A stretch of DNA of 64,000 nt from Rhynchopus sp. YZ270_cl-10 (Eukaryota > Euglenozoa > Diplonemea > Diplonemida > Diplonemidae), in the NCBI GenBank assembly GCA_964035575.1, contig OZ037900.1, positions 124,001 through 188,000 of the forward strand. Direction: 5' to 3'. A program made the translations under genes and the position numbers. Shown in pieces: positions 51,550 to 60,314 of the stretch; position 1 is the first letter of the stretch, and each line of letters begins with the position of its first letter. Below the pieces are notes generated by a model, which saw nothing but the letters and a program-made list of their open reading frames with translations, did not search any database and was not told the DNA's origin.

Positions 51550-51893
51550 GGGATTTCATCACAATGCTAATAAGTCCTAACAGTTTGCTCCCGCGTCTCG
51601 TTCAGTAAGGTTTTGTGATATAACGAAGAAATATCGGGGGAGCCTGACAGCTTGATAGCGGAAGAGAAAAGAAAACACAAAAAAAAAGCTTTGCTTTGAG
51701 GCTGCGTGCTGTGTATACACACTCTCTCCACACTTCCTGCCTCACGGCGAGAAGGGAAGCCTTGCATACCTCATGACAATGTCATAAACGTACAGATGCT
51801 TTTGAAGTCAAACGGGGGATAAAAAAAATGGGTAATAAACGGAAGAATGGTGGAGAAGGTTGAATTGTTGAAGAAAAGTAATGGTGGCAGAAT

Positions 51894-51945
51894 AGTTGTC
51901 GATGCAGGCACACCGTGTACAATACCATCCGGATGAAAGTACAGT
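51894..51945 (-). repeat. GCAGGCACACC repeat downstream of Cys-rich gene 4
   Basis: Shortened copy: GATGCAGGCACACCGTGTAC then CATCCGGATGAAAGTAC. The TCCGACTGACCCAC middle is missing. Confidence 0.55.
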
Positions 51946-52157
51946 AGCCCTATCACTGAAACGACGGAAATTCTTCTGTAAAAATCTGTTGCTGCGGATC
52001 ACAATTCTCAACAGAGAACCAGAACAGCGGAGCCGGGGGGGAAAAGACAAAACAACGGAGCGCAATGGAAGTGGATCTCGCAGTCACACCTCAGGAAGGA
52101 AAAATGGGGTAAAAGAATATCGTCATCAATTTTGTCAGCGCGATGATTTTTTTTCAT

Positions 52158-52535
52158 TTAACAGGCGTTGCCGCTGATGATGACGCAGTCTGTGGTAAGA
52201 CCGTTCATGCACTTGCACTGCAGGCACTGCTGTGTGAACGTGCTGCCGTGCGGGTATGTCGTTCCGTCCACAACACAACCCCTGTTTGTTGGTCTGGGTG
52301 TCGGTGGTGGTGTGAATGACGTGCCGCAGTGAGCAACCAGCAAGCGGCTCACATAGCAACGTGTACGACAATGAGTGGCCTCCTGGCACGGGTCCTCCAG
52401 CACACAGTGTGCGTACCCCACCTCGTCGTCCACAAGGCAGAAGTACGGCGACAGGCAGCGTGTCCTCCAACACGGGTTCGCCTCCACAGCAGCCGCAAGC
52501 ACTGCAAGGAGAAGCACAGCACGCATCATGTTCAT
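52158..52535 (-). CDS. Secreted Cys-rich protein with VWC-like C-terminus, copy 4
   Basis: 125 residues. Near copy 1 (same signal peptide, GCVVDGTTYPHG, CLQCKCMNGLTTDC) but with LSPYFC, VGYAHC and a linker shortened by three residues or so (CGTSFTPPPTPRPT). Starts at the same relative ATG as copy 1, with the same 243-base spacer to the next gene. Confidence 0.8.
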   Translation of the reverse strand: MNMMRAVLLLAVLAAAVEANPCWRTRCLSPYFCLVDDEVGYAHCVLEDPCQEATHCRTRCYVSRLLVAHCGTSFTPPPTPRPTNRGCVVDGTTYPHGSTFTQQCLQCKCMNGLTTDCVIISGNAC

Positions 52536-52778
52536 ATTAGTATGTAAGGTTCTGTTGAGAAATATTGAGAAGAGTGTGTGTGTGTGTGGAGGGTGTGCAG
52601 ACCGAGAAGTGAAAAGAGAGTGGGGGAAAGGGGCAAGGATTTCGACTGTAAGTACACAGCACTTTGGGGCAATAGAGGAAGAGGGGTGGATAAAGGTCTG
52701 CACAGAGGCTGACACCACTGCACAGCAAGCAAGGGAAAGGGAGCAAAGCCCGTATGCACAACTAAACACAAAACCCCA

Positions 52779-53168
52779 TCAGCAGGCGTTGCCGTTGATG
52801 ATGACACACTGTGTGGTGGCACCGTCCATGCACCTGCACTGCAGGCACTGCTGTGTGAAGTAGCTGCCGTGTTCGTACTTCTTTCCGTCCACGACGCAGC
52901 CCTTGTTCTCCACAGGCTGGAGCGGTGTGGGTGGTGTGGGCGGTGTGGGCGGGGCAAGCCCTGGCACGCACTTCGGCCCGCCGTTCACGTCCACAATGCA
53001 GCGCTCCGGACAGCGCACGTTGGCACACGGGTGCTGCGTCACACAGTGTGCGTACCCCACCTCGTCGTCCACGATGCAGTAGGCCGGCGACAGGCAGCGT
53101 GTCGACCAGCAACGGTTCGCGTCCACAGCAGCCGCAAGCACTGCAAGGAGAAGCACAGCACGCATCAT
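52779..53168 (-). CDS. Secreted Cys-rich protein with VWC-like C-terminus, copy 5
   Basis: 129 residues, predicted product identical to 30369-30758. The DNA identity extends through the spacer and 5' flank (about 52520-53185 against 30110-30785), then drops. Together with copy 4 it is a recent segmental duplicate of the copy 1/copy 2 pair. Confidence 0.8.
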   Translation of the reverse strand: MMRAVLLLAVLAAAVDANRCWSTRCLSPAYCIVDDEVGYAHCVTQHPCANVRCPERCIVDVNGGPKCVPGLAPPTPPTPPTPLQPVENKGCVVDGKKYEHGSYFTQQCLQCRCMDGATTQCVIINGNAC

Positions 53169-53497
53169 TGTTCGGTTGTGTCAAAAAGGGGAGGCGGTCT
53201 GTGTGGCATGGGTGGATAAGGACAAGATAAGACGAAACTTAATCCTTGCACACATGCTTGCACAGACTGATGTGTGTAAATGTAAATGTGGGAAAAACCG
53301 TTTTCTTTTCTGCTCTTGAGTCAGCATTTCTTTTGTTGATTTTCGTGCGAAGGAAGTGCAGGTACAAAAGCGTGCTTGGTGCAGGTTGAATAAGAACAAG
53401 GCAAAAAAAATAGTAGAATCGGGTAGGTAAGGTAAAGTTGTTTTCGTTGATTGCACAAATCCTCCTGTTCGAGGGATGATTATCGACCGTACCCGGT

Positions 53498-53538
53498 AAT
53501 ACTATTTCTCCTTTAAAGCAAGCTTCGTAGGAATAAAA
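53498..53538. repeat. 41-base repeat, copy 1
   Basis: Begins AATACTATTTCTCCTTTAAA and ends CGTAGGAATAAAA. Identical to 59988-60028 while the surrounding DNA is unrelated. Confidence 0.65.
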
Positions 53539-54066
53539 AAAATGCAGTTCGGTTTGTTTTTGTTTTTGGAGACGAAACCGCCCTGGCACGGCACGCCCAT
53601 TCTTGGAGTCCCTGGAGGAACCCTTCTGCCGCTGCCTGCCACCACAACAAACACGAGTCCCAACAGGGAGCAGTGTTGTGGCAGTGGCATGCAGAGCGCA
53701 GAGAACGTTATGCTGGCCAAAGGGTTGTCGTGCACAGATCCGTGAGGTGAGGTCAGTACACAGGTCGTGACGACACGCAGTCAAATAGTGCTCATGTACA
53801 CATGTTGATTCCAAAAACAGAAGACACTGAAGTCCAGTTTAACTGATGTACGCTGTGTTAGATGCACCCTCCGAGGGCGTTGTGCGCACCTTGTATCGAT
53901 ACACGTCTTTCAACACATTGCAGTCAGTTTGTCGAAAGAGGTATAACAAAAACAAAGTGACAAAAGGGCCTCAGAAGTGGCAAAAATTGTAGAAGGCGGC
54001 AAAAATTAGACAATAAAATGCAAAACAAAATATCTATCTTTACCTGGTTAAGAATAAAGAAAATGT

Positions 54067-54094
54067 GATGCTAAGCCTCTTGTGCTTAGTCATC
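54067..54094 (-). repeat. Stem-loop, GATG/CATC variant, downstream of mucin 5
   Basis: Same arms and loop as units 1-4, 297 bases from the mucin 5 stop, in a unit that lacks the MITE. Confidence 0.7.
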
Positions 54095-54391
54095 AACAAA
54101 GAGAGGGGGAATATCATGACGTCCACTTTACGTGAAATATACCACGAGAACAGGTAGCGTGATCACGCAACACGGCTCCGTCAAAAACATAATATCATGT
54201 CATTTTGCGGTACTTTGACGAACTTTTTGTGTAAAGTGACTGCACACTTGGTTCTCGTGTTACATGTTTTAAACCGTCGGGTTCACTATTCAATTCAATA
54301 AAGATGCAAATACTTGATACCGTTGTTATTGTTCATATTTGTTTCCTTTCGTTTCGTTGTTTGGCTATCTCTTGAGACACTTCGCAGACCA

Positions 54392-55888
54392 TCAGATGGA
54401 CTTCCTCGTGAGCTCCTCCACATCTGCGTCCTGCAGCAGGTCTGCCATGTCGTTGAGCGGAATCGACGACGCACTCTTGAAGAAGGCAAAGAACGCCGCC
54501 ACACCAGCCATTCCCAGCACGGCAACAACAGCGGCAACAATCCCGACAATTGCACCCGTGCTCAGTCCAGAGCTCTTCTCATTGCTGTCGCTGCTGTCCT
54601 GCCCGTGGTTCGTCGCACCACGTCCCTCAGGGACAGACGTCTGCACAGGCTCGTCTGTCGCCCCATCTGTCGTCGGAACAGGTGTTGCAGTGGTCTGTGG
54701 TGCACGTGTTCCTGATGTGGCAGTTGCGGGTGTCATTGTCGGCGGTGCACGTGTTGTATCAGTCTGTGGCGCGTGTGATCTGGTCACACCAGTTCCAGGT
54801 GTCATAGTTCCAGGTGTCGGTGTTGCACGAGATTGGGGACCACTTGTTCCTGTGGTGGCAATTGCAGGTGCCATTGTTGGTGGTACAGGTGTTCCAGCAG
54901 TCTGTGGTGAGCGTGAGCCTGTCGTGGAAGTTGCAGGTGTCCTTGTCGGTGGTACAGGTGTTGCAGCAATCTTTGGTGCGCGTGTTCCTGTAATGGATGT
55001 TCCAGGTACCATAGTTGCAGGTGCCCTTGTTGCAGGTGGCATTGTCGGTGGTGCAGGAGTTCCAGCAGTCTGTGGTGAGCGTGTTCCTGTTGTGGCAGTT
55101 GCAGGTGCCATTGTTGGCGGTGCACGTGTTCCAGCAGTCTGTGGTGCACGTGTTCCTGTCGTGGTAGTTCCAGGTACCATTGTTGCTGGTGCCCTTGTTG
55201 GTGGTGCAGGTGTTCCAGCAGTCTGTGGTGAGCGTGTTCCTGTTGTGGCAATTCCAGGTACCATTGTTGGCGGTGCACGTGTTGCAGCAATCCTTGGTGC
55301 ACGTGTTCCTGTCGTGGCCGTTGCGGGTGCCATTGTTGGTGGTGCGCGTGTTGCAGCAATCTTTGGTGCACGTGTTCCTGTAGTGGATGTTCCAGGTACC
55401 ATGGTTGCGGGTGCCCTTGTTGCAGGTGGCATTGTCGGCGGTGCAGGTGTTCCAACAGTCTGTGGTGAGCGTGTTCCTGTTGGCGGTGCCCGTGTTGCAG
55501 CAATATTTGGTGGGCGTGTGCCTGTCGTGGAAGTTCCAGGTACCATTGTTGCGGGTGCCCTTGTTGGTGGTGCAGGTGTTCCAGCAGTCTGTGGTGAGCG
55601 TGTTCCTGCTGTGGCAGTTGCAGGTACCATTGTTGCGGGTGCCATTGTTGGCGGTGCACGTGTCGCAACAATCCTTGGTGCACGTGTTCCTGTCGTGGCA
55701 GTTCCGGGTGCCATTGTTGGTGGTGCGCGTGTTGCGGCAATCTTTGGTGCACGTGTTCCATCTGACTGGGGAACAGTCGTTTCTTGCGCGGAAGTTGCAG
55801 GTGCCATTGTTAGTGGTGCAGGTGCAGGTGGGCTCTGTGTTCCAGACACAGTTGTGCACATCAGCACGAAGAGTGCCACGCGAAACAT
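54392..55888 (-). CDS. Mucin-like type I membrane protein, array copy 5
   Basis: 498 residues, the shortest and most irregular member. Signal peptide MFRVALFVLMCTTVSG. Repeats are diverged, mixing TATTGTRAPKIAATRAPPTM with TRSPQTAGTPAPPT units. The membrane-proximal part, helix GAIVGIVAAVVAVLG and tail SSIPLND..ELTRKSI agree with copy 3. Irregular repeats and the missing MITE suggest an older branch of the array. The 3' flank is conserved with the other units. Confidence 0.85.
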   Translation of the reverse strand: MFRVALFVLMCTTVSGTQSPPAPAPLTMAPATSAQETTVPQSDGTRAPKIAATRAPPTMAPGTATTGTRAPRIVATRAPPTMAPATMVPATATAGTRSPQTAGTPAPPTRAPATMVPGTSTTGTRPPNIAATRAPPTGTRSPQTVGTPAPPTMPPATRAPATMVPGTSTTGTRAPKIAATRAPPTMAPATATTGTRAPRIAATRAPPTMVPGIATTGTRSPQTAGTPAPPTRAPATMVPGTTTTGTRAPQTAGTRAPPTMAPATATTGTRSPQTAGTPAPPTMPPATRAPATMVPGTSITGTRAPKIAATPVPPTRTPATSTTGSRSPQTAGTPVPPTMAPAIATTGTSGPQSRATPTPGTMTPGTGVTRSHAPQTDTTRAPPTMTPATATSGTRAPQTTATPVPTTDGATDEPVQTSVPEGRGATNHGQDSSDSNEKSSGLSTGAIVGIVAAVVAVLGMAGVAAFFAFFKSASSIPLNDMADLLQDADVEELTRKSI

Positions 55889-56070
55889 TGTTGCTGTGTG
55901 TATGTGTTGTATCTGGAGGTGCATTGAATAGGTGCGTGGGAGTGTGGTGTAGGTTGCAAGGTGGTGGTACCTAGGGTATCAGTCTGTATTGTGCTTTCTG
56001 GAAACGAAGTAGACAAGCAAAGCGACGTTCGCAAAATGAAAGTGTCAGTGAGACAAACAAAGAAACGTGT

Positions 56071-56105
56071 AAGATGAATGTGCCTCTCGCACACACACAC
56101 ATCTT
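56071..56105 (-). repeat. Stem-loop, CACA-stem variant (best copy)
   Basis: Arms AAGATGAATGTGC and the CACACACACATCTT side enclose CTCTCG. Total 35 bases, the same length as the canonical form, with a different stem sequence and the same apex. Confidence 0.6.
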
Positions 56106-56472
56106 CAACAAAGCAAGATGTGTGGCCCTCCCGGGAACACACATCAAACTACCTCAAAATTCCTGTAGATCGTCGCCACACCGCCTTGGCGGTTAACTGC
56201 ACACACCATCTCTGTACAAAAAGGACACTGTTTTCTTGAATTCGGAGCAGTTAAAAAAGAATACGCATTTTTTTTTGAGTGGAGTGCTCGGGGTCCTTAG
56301 GGGGAGAAAAAAAGAGGGGAAATTGAAGAAGAAGAGCCACCTCGCCTCGGGGATAGCGAAACCGCGAGAAAGTGGAGCACAGCAAGAAAGAAGAAAAAAA
56401 GTGATCACGCCTCACCGTTCATTTGGCGGACGCAGACACTGCCAAAATAAAATAAAATAAAAAGAACCCGTT

Positions 56473-56509
56473 GAAGAATGAATGTCTCTCGTGCAACACA
56501 CAATTCATT
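56473..56509 (-). repeat. Stem-loop, GAATGAAT variant
   Basis: GAATGAATGT and AATTCATTC arms pair around CTCTCGTG, a third stem sequence with the same apical CTCTC. Confidence 0.5.
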
Positions 56510-56650
56510 CCGCAACAAGAGAAGAAGTACAAGAAGAAGAAAGCTTGGAAGATGAAACGCGCCTCTCACATTGCACTGTACGACATTAAAAAGAACGGAA
56601 GAAAGAAAGCAATAAAGATAAGTGGAAAGTGCAAACTCCATGTAGGAAGG

Positions 56651-56687
56651 CTTATAAGATGAACCTAAGCCTGTGCTTAGTCACCTT
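56651..56687 (-). repeat. Stem-loop, short-loop copy
   Basis: CTTATAAGATGAACCTAAGC, loop CTGT, GCTTAGTCACCTT. The stem is intact but the loop has lost three bases. Confidence 0.6.
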
Positions 56688-56919
56688 AAGGTGTTAAAAT
56701 GGTTAACTTTAAAAGAGGAAATCACTGAAAGCTTGATTGCAATGAATTGTGTCTTCAAGTGAAAAACACACCCATCCATCAAGGTTTTAGAAAAAAGCAT
56801 TAAAAAAACGAGGGGAAACTATGGGAAAAGCGCCTTATTGTTGTAAATAAATGCGAAACATAAAAAAACACCTATTTTCAAAGGGAAAGACAAGCACGTC
56901 TCACACAAAAAAAAAAAAG

Positions 56920-56960
56920 GTTTATAAGATGACCCTAAGCCTCTCATACATAGTCACCTT
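56920..56960 (-). repeat. Stem-loop, canonical with damaged apex
   Basis: GTTTATAAGATGACCCTAAG, CCTCTCATACATAGTCACCTT. ACATAG replaces GCTTAG, so the inner stem is weakened. Confidence 0.6.
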
Positions 56961-56997
56961 GATAACATTTCATTAAACGAACCTAGCCTAGGGCTAG

Positions 56998-57091
56998 CTA
57001 GGGCAGTGTTGGATGCAGACGTGCAGACGTCTGCAGAAAACGCCACCTATTTGCAGACGGCTGCAGACGTCTGCAGCCATCACTGGGCTAG
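56998..57091. mobile_element. 94-bp MITE of GCAGACG repeats
   Basis: Imperfect inverted ends CTAGGGCAGTGTTGG and CACTGGGCTAG. The interior has GCAGACGTCTGCAG twice. The design (CTAGG ends, GCAGACG motif) recalls the GTTCGTC element at 2817-3049, whose ends are CCTAGGCATAGTGTGCAGAC. Confidence 0.5.
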
Positions 57092-57321
57092 GGGGGAGGG
57101 TCGGGGCGGGGAGAGTGCCCACAAAAACGATGCGTTTTAAGTTATAAAAAACCCCCTCCACAACTGGGTTGGGGTGAGAGGGGAACGATAATCAAGGAAA
57201 ATGGTACCTTCAACCGTATACTTTTTCACTTCATGAGAACAGAAAGGTACACACAGAAAGCAAATCACATCCTTTGCTAAAACCAAAATTCTTATTGGCG
57301 TATGGACAACAAAGTGAAGGT

Positions 57322-57382
57322 ATTAATGCAGGCACCTCCGACTGACCCACATACGATGCCAGCCATCCGGATGAAAGCACAA
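57322..57382 (-). repeat. GCAGGCACACC dispersed repeat
   Basis: AATGCAGGCACCTCCGACTG, ACCCACATACGATGCCAGCC, ATCCGGATGAAAGCAC. Near-consensus copy, 361 bases after the stem-loop at 56920-56960. Confidence 0.6.
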
Positions 57383-57585
57383 AGTACCATGCGGCCAACA
57401 ACAGAAGATGTCAAAAAGAAACCCAAGTAGACCTACCCGTACCGTAAGAGAACGAGGGCGGTACAACAACCGCTCATCAGCGGCCCACCTTTGGTGTTGC
57501 CAGTTTTCAATAAGAGTTGCTTTTTTTTTTGCAGGGAAGGGAAGAAAACCAAAATTCAGATGCTCACTATTTGAAATAATTTCAT

Positions 57586-57619
<34 letters not shown>

Positions 57620-57638
57620 ACAGTCGGTATTAAAGGAA

Positions 57639-59084
57639 GGGATAAGGACAGTCTGGCCCACTACGTTTGACTTTTGGACAGTATAGGCCCAACATGTTTC
57701 GATAAAGACAGTTCAGCCCCAAACGTTTGCAAAAAAGACAGTTCAGACCCAAAACGTTTGCAAAAAAGACAGTTCAAACCCAAAACGTTTGTAAAAAAGA
57801 CAGTTCAGACCCAAAACGTTTGCAAAAAAGACAGTTCAAACCCAAAACGTTTGCAAAAAAGACAGTTCAGACCCAGGCAGCGGTAGGGAGTACCCCCCGC
57901 TGAATCTGGCACTGGGTGCCCAGGCACCCAGATACGCAGGTACACACGTACACGTACACGTACCCCAATTGCCAGAGTCGACGCAACAAAAAAGTCCAAA
58001 AGACTTTGTTGGTGGCCTTACTCATTTGGATCACAACAATTTTGGCCCAGGCATGCTCTTGAAGTATGACAATTTAGTGTGTATGGGGCAGGGTGTTGTT
58101 TTGTTCTGAATTCTCTTTGTTATAACATCTATCTAGCATCAAAATTGTGGAAAACTTTGCACCCCAAACACCCTCAACAACGCCCGCCAAAAGGCGCCCC
58201 TTGTTTCTGGGAGTTGGTTCTCATGTTTGATACACTGCACAGCGGTTGGCCTGTCTGCGGCGTTGTACTTAAGGTGCACGAAGACAGGGTCTGGTGGTAA
58301 ATTTTGCGTAGTACTGCGACGTGGTACTGCGTGGGTCTGGGAACATGGGTACCTGGGTACAGGATATTTGTTGTCAAAGACATCTTCCACCATGCATTGA
58401 GGAGGGTAAGACAGTGGTCGCAGTTTCTACTTGATAGCATTACAACATTTAACTTCTCCACGGGGGTCTTGGGCCGTTCACTCGGTTATACCTTGACTAG
58501 CGGAAGAGGCCTTTTTGGTCTCTAGAATATCCGGTCTTCCCGAACGGAGGCACACTTTGTGTGTTACTACGACCTGGCAACTTCCAGCAGTAGGTTAAGT
58601 AATCTTTCTTGTAAATTGTTGGATCATTATCCTCAGTGCATGAATGCCCCACGTGACTGGACACTTTTGCGTTTGTCATGTGGAGCTGTGGTTGCTCTTT
58701 CACGACCTTTTTCCTTGTACACCAGTGTACCGTGTGCCTGGGTACCTGGGTCGCCTGGGTACGTACCGGTAAATGTGACCAAATACCTGGTCATGACCAG
58801 GTGGTCTGACCAGGTATACCTGGTCAGACCTCTGACCAGCGCACGGTGATAGCCGTGCCCAAGGCCCACTCAGGGGTGGCATTTTTGGGCTCAGGTGGGT
58901 GCAGCTGCCTGGGTCTGAACTGTCTTTTTTGCAAACGTTTTGGGTTTGAACTGTCTTTTTTACAAACGTTTTGGGTTTGAACTGTCTTTTTTGCAAACGT
59001 TTGGGGCTGAACTGTCTTTATCGAAACATGTTGGGCCCATACTGTCCAAAAGTCAAACGTAGTGGGCCAGACTGTCCTTATCCC
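57639..59084. mobile_element. 1.4-kb MULE-like transposon with 9-bp target duplication
   Basis: Inverted ends of about 180-250 bases start GGGATAAGGACAGTCTGGCC and contain three to five tandem units of about 33 bases with AAACGTTTGCAAAAAAGACA. It is flanked by the perfect 9-base direct repeat TTAAAGGAA (57630-57638, 59085-59093). Long inverted ends and a 9-base duplication fit Mutator-like elements. The core (about 58030-58710) is shared with 12863-14751, though that element has different ends. No transposase recognised. Confidence 0.85.
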
Positions 59085-59987
59085 TTAAAGGAATATGTGT
59101 ACTAAAGAACGAAAAGTTGAAAGATTATTTCATATACTTTCTTTTCTAAACGAAAAGAAGGCAAAGAGGGGTGCGAAAAATGTACTCTTGCTTTTTTTGG
59201 ATGTTTTGCAAAACGTAGAACAAGAAAAGTAAATGCTGAAAAATAAAAATAAAAAAAAAAACAACAATCGCATGAACGGACTATCTATCAACTTGGAGCA
59301 ACACATAACCAACACACATCAATATCACAATATCCTCCAAAGTACAGGAAGGGCACTCTTGGAACGCCAGCAAAAAAAAAAAATTACTAACACTGTTTCA
59401 AAGTACAAAGGGCACAGGGTGCGGAAAAGGGGGTGGAGAGAGGGAAGGTGAATCATAAAAAAAAAATGGACCTTACCAAAAAAAAAAAAAAACCACAATA
59501 TTTCATGATTTTAAAAAAACACCAAGATTCACCCTATTTTTTTTATTTTTGTCTCCTTGTGACCTGATGTGTGGTCTGTTGCCCCCATTCTCCCAAGGGA
59601 AAGCCCAGAGTACATTGTTTTTTTTTTTTCTTCTGCTTTTCTTTTCTTTCAAAAAACAAATCCAAACGGGGAGCGAAAGTATTGGGCGCCACAAGGACAA
59701 GAGCTGCTCAAAACACGATGGCCCCTGCTTCTTTCAGGGAAGCGAAAGGGTGCTCAGGGTGTTAACAAGGCTATTTGTTGCCATGGGCGCGTAGACAACT
59801 CCAGACGACCCCCCGTTTGATAATTTTGTTTCGTTGTTCTTTTGCTTTTTATTGCAATCACAAATCACCCACCAAAAAAGAGGTGAATTTCTTTGTAAAA
59901 AAGGGGGGAAAGTTTGAATGAATTTTTTATGAAGTTTTTATGATTTTTTTTTTTTTTCGTTCTAGGACGCAGTCCCCTGACGTATAT

Positions 59988-60028
59988 AATACTATTTCTC
60001 CTTTAAAGCAAGCTTCGTAGGAATAAAA
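59988..60028. repeat. 41-base repeat, copy 2
   Basis: Identical to 53498-53538. Followed by AAAGCCCTCTCGTGGGTGCC, weakly like a stem-loop apex. Confidence 0.6.
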
Positions 60029-60074
60029 ATACAAAAGCCCTCTCGTGGGTGCCATGTACCATAAAGAAAGAAAA

Positions 60075-60115
60075 GTTTATAAGATGACCCTAAGCCTCTC
60101 GTGCTTAGTCACCTT
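60075..60115 (-). repeat. Stem-loop (canonical)
   Basis: GTTTATA, AAGATGACCCTAAGC, loop CTCTCGT, GCTTAGTCACCTT, then TAAAA. Complete consensus copy with no recognised gene on either side. Confidence 0.75.
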
Positions 60116-60314
60116 TAAAAGCCTTACAACGAAAAGCTACAACGTCACCCTACCTTGTAATTGCACTTGTAGAATTACCACTTCTGCAGTTGTTGAACAA
60201 GAGAGAAAAAAACAGAGAAAAAAACGGGTCAAAGATATAGCCTTCAACCCCAGCCTGAGTCACCTCACCTAAAATTTTTTCACAAAAAATACAGAAAAAG
60301 TGAGGGTTACAAGC

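Larger units (their letters stand above)
51022..52157. other. Array spacer between Cys-rich genes 3 and 4
   Basis: No gene seen. Contains the shared Cys-rich 5' flank (51022-51168), a W-block fragment (51168-51245), the stem-loop (51520-51549), the shared ATATCGGGGGAGC block (about 51600-51790) and a GCAGGCACACC repeat (51894-51945). Confidence 0.55.
53186..54391. other. Array spacer upstream of Cys-rich gene 5 and downstream of mucin 5
   Basis: No gene seen. Holds a 41-base repeat (53498-53538) identical to 59988-60028, the ACGAAACCGCCCTGGCACG segment (53570-53700), block V (about 53690-54040), an empty CTGGG-MITE site at about 54048 and the stem-loop. Confidence 0.55.
55889..57638. other. 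Gene-free region after the array
   Basis: The unit-type 5' flank runs to about 55960, then unrelated A/T-rich DNA. Only stem-loop and small repeat copies were recognised. A poly-A run of about 32 bases lies at 57587-57618. Confidence 0.45.
59094..60314. other. Gene-free spacer
   Basis: A/T-rich, no domain-bearing frame. Contains the second 41-base repeat and a canonical stem-loop. Confidence 0.45.
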
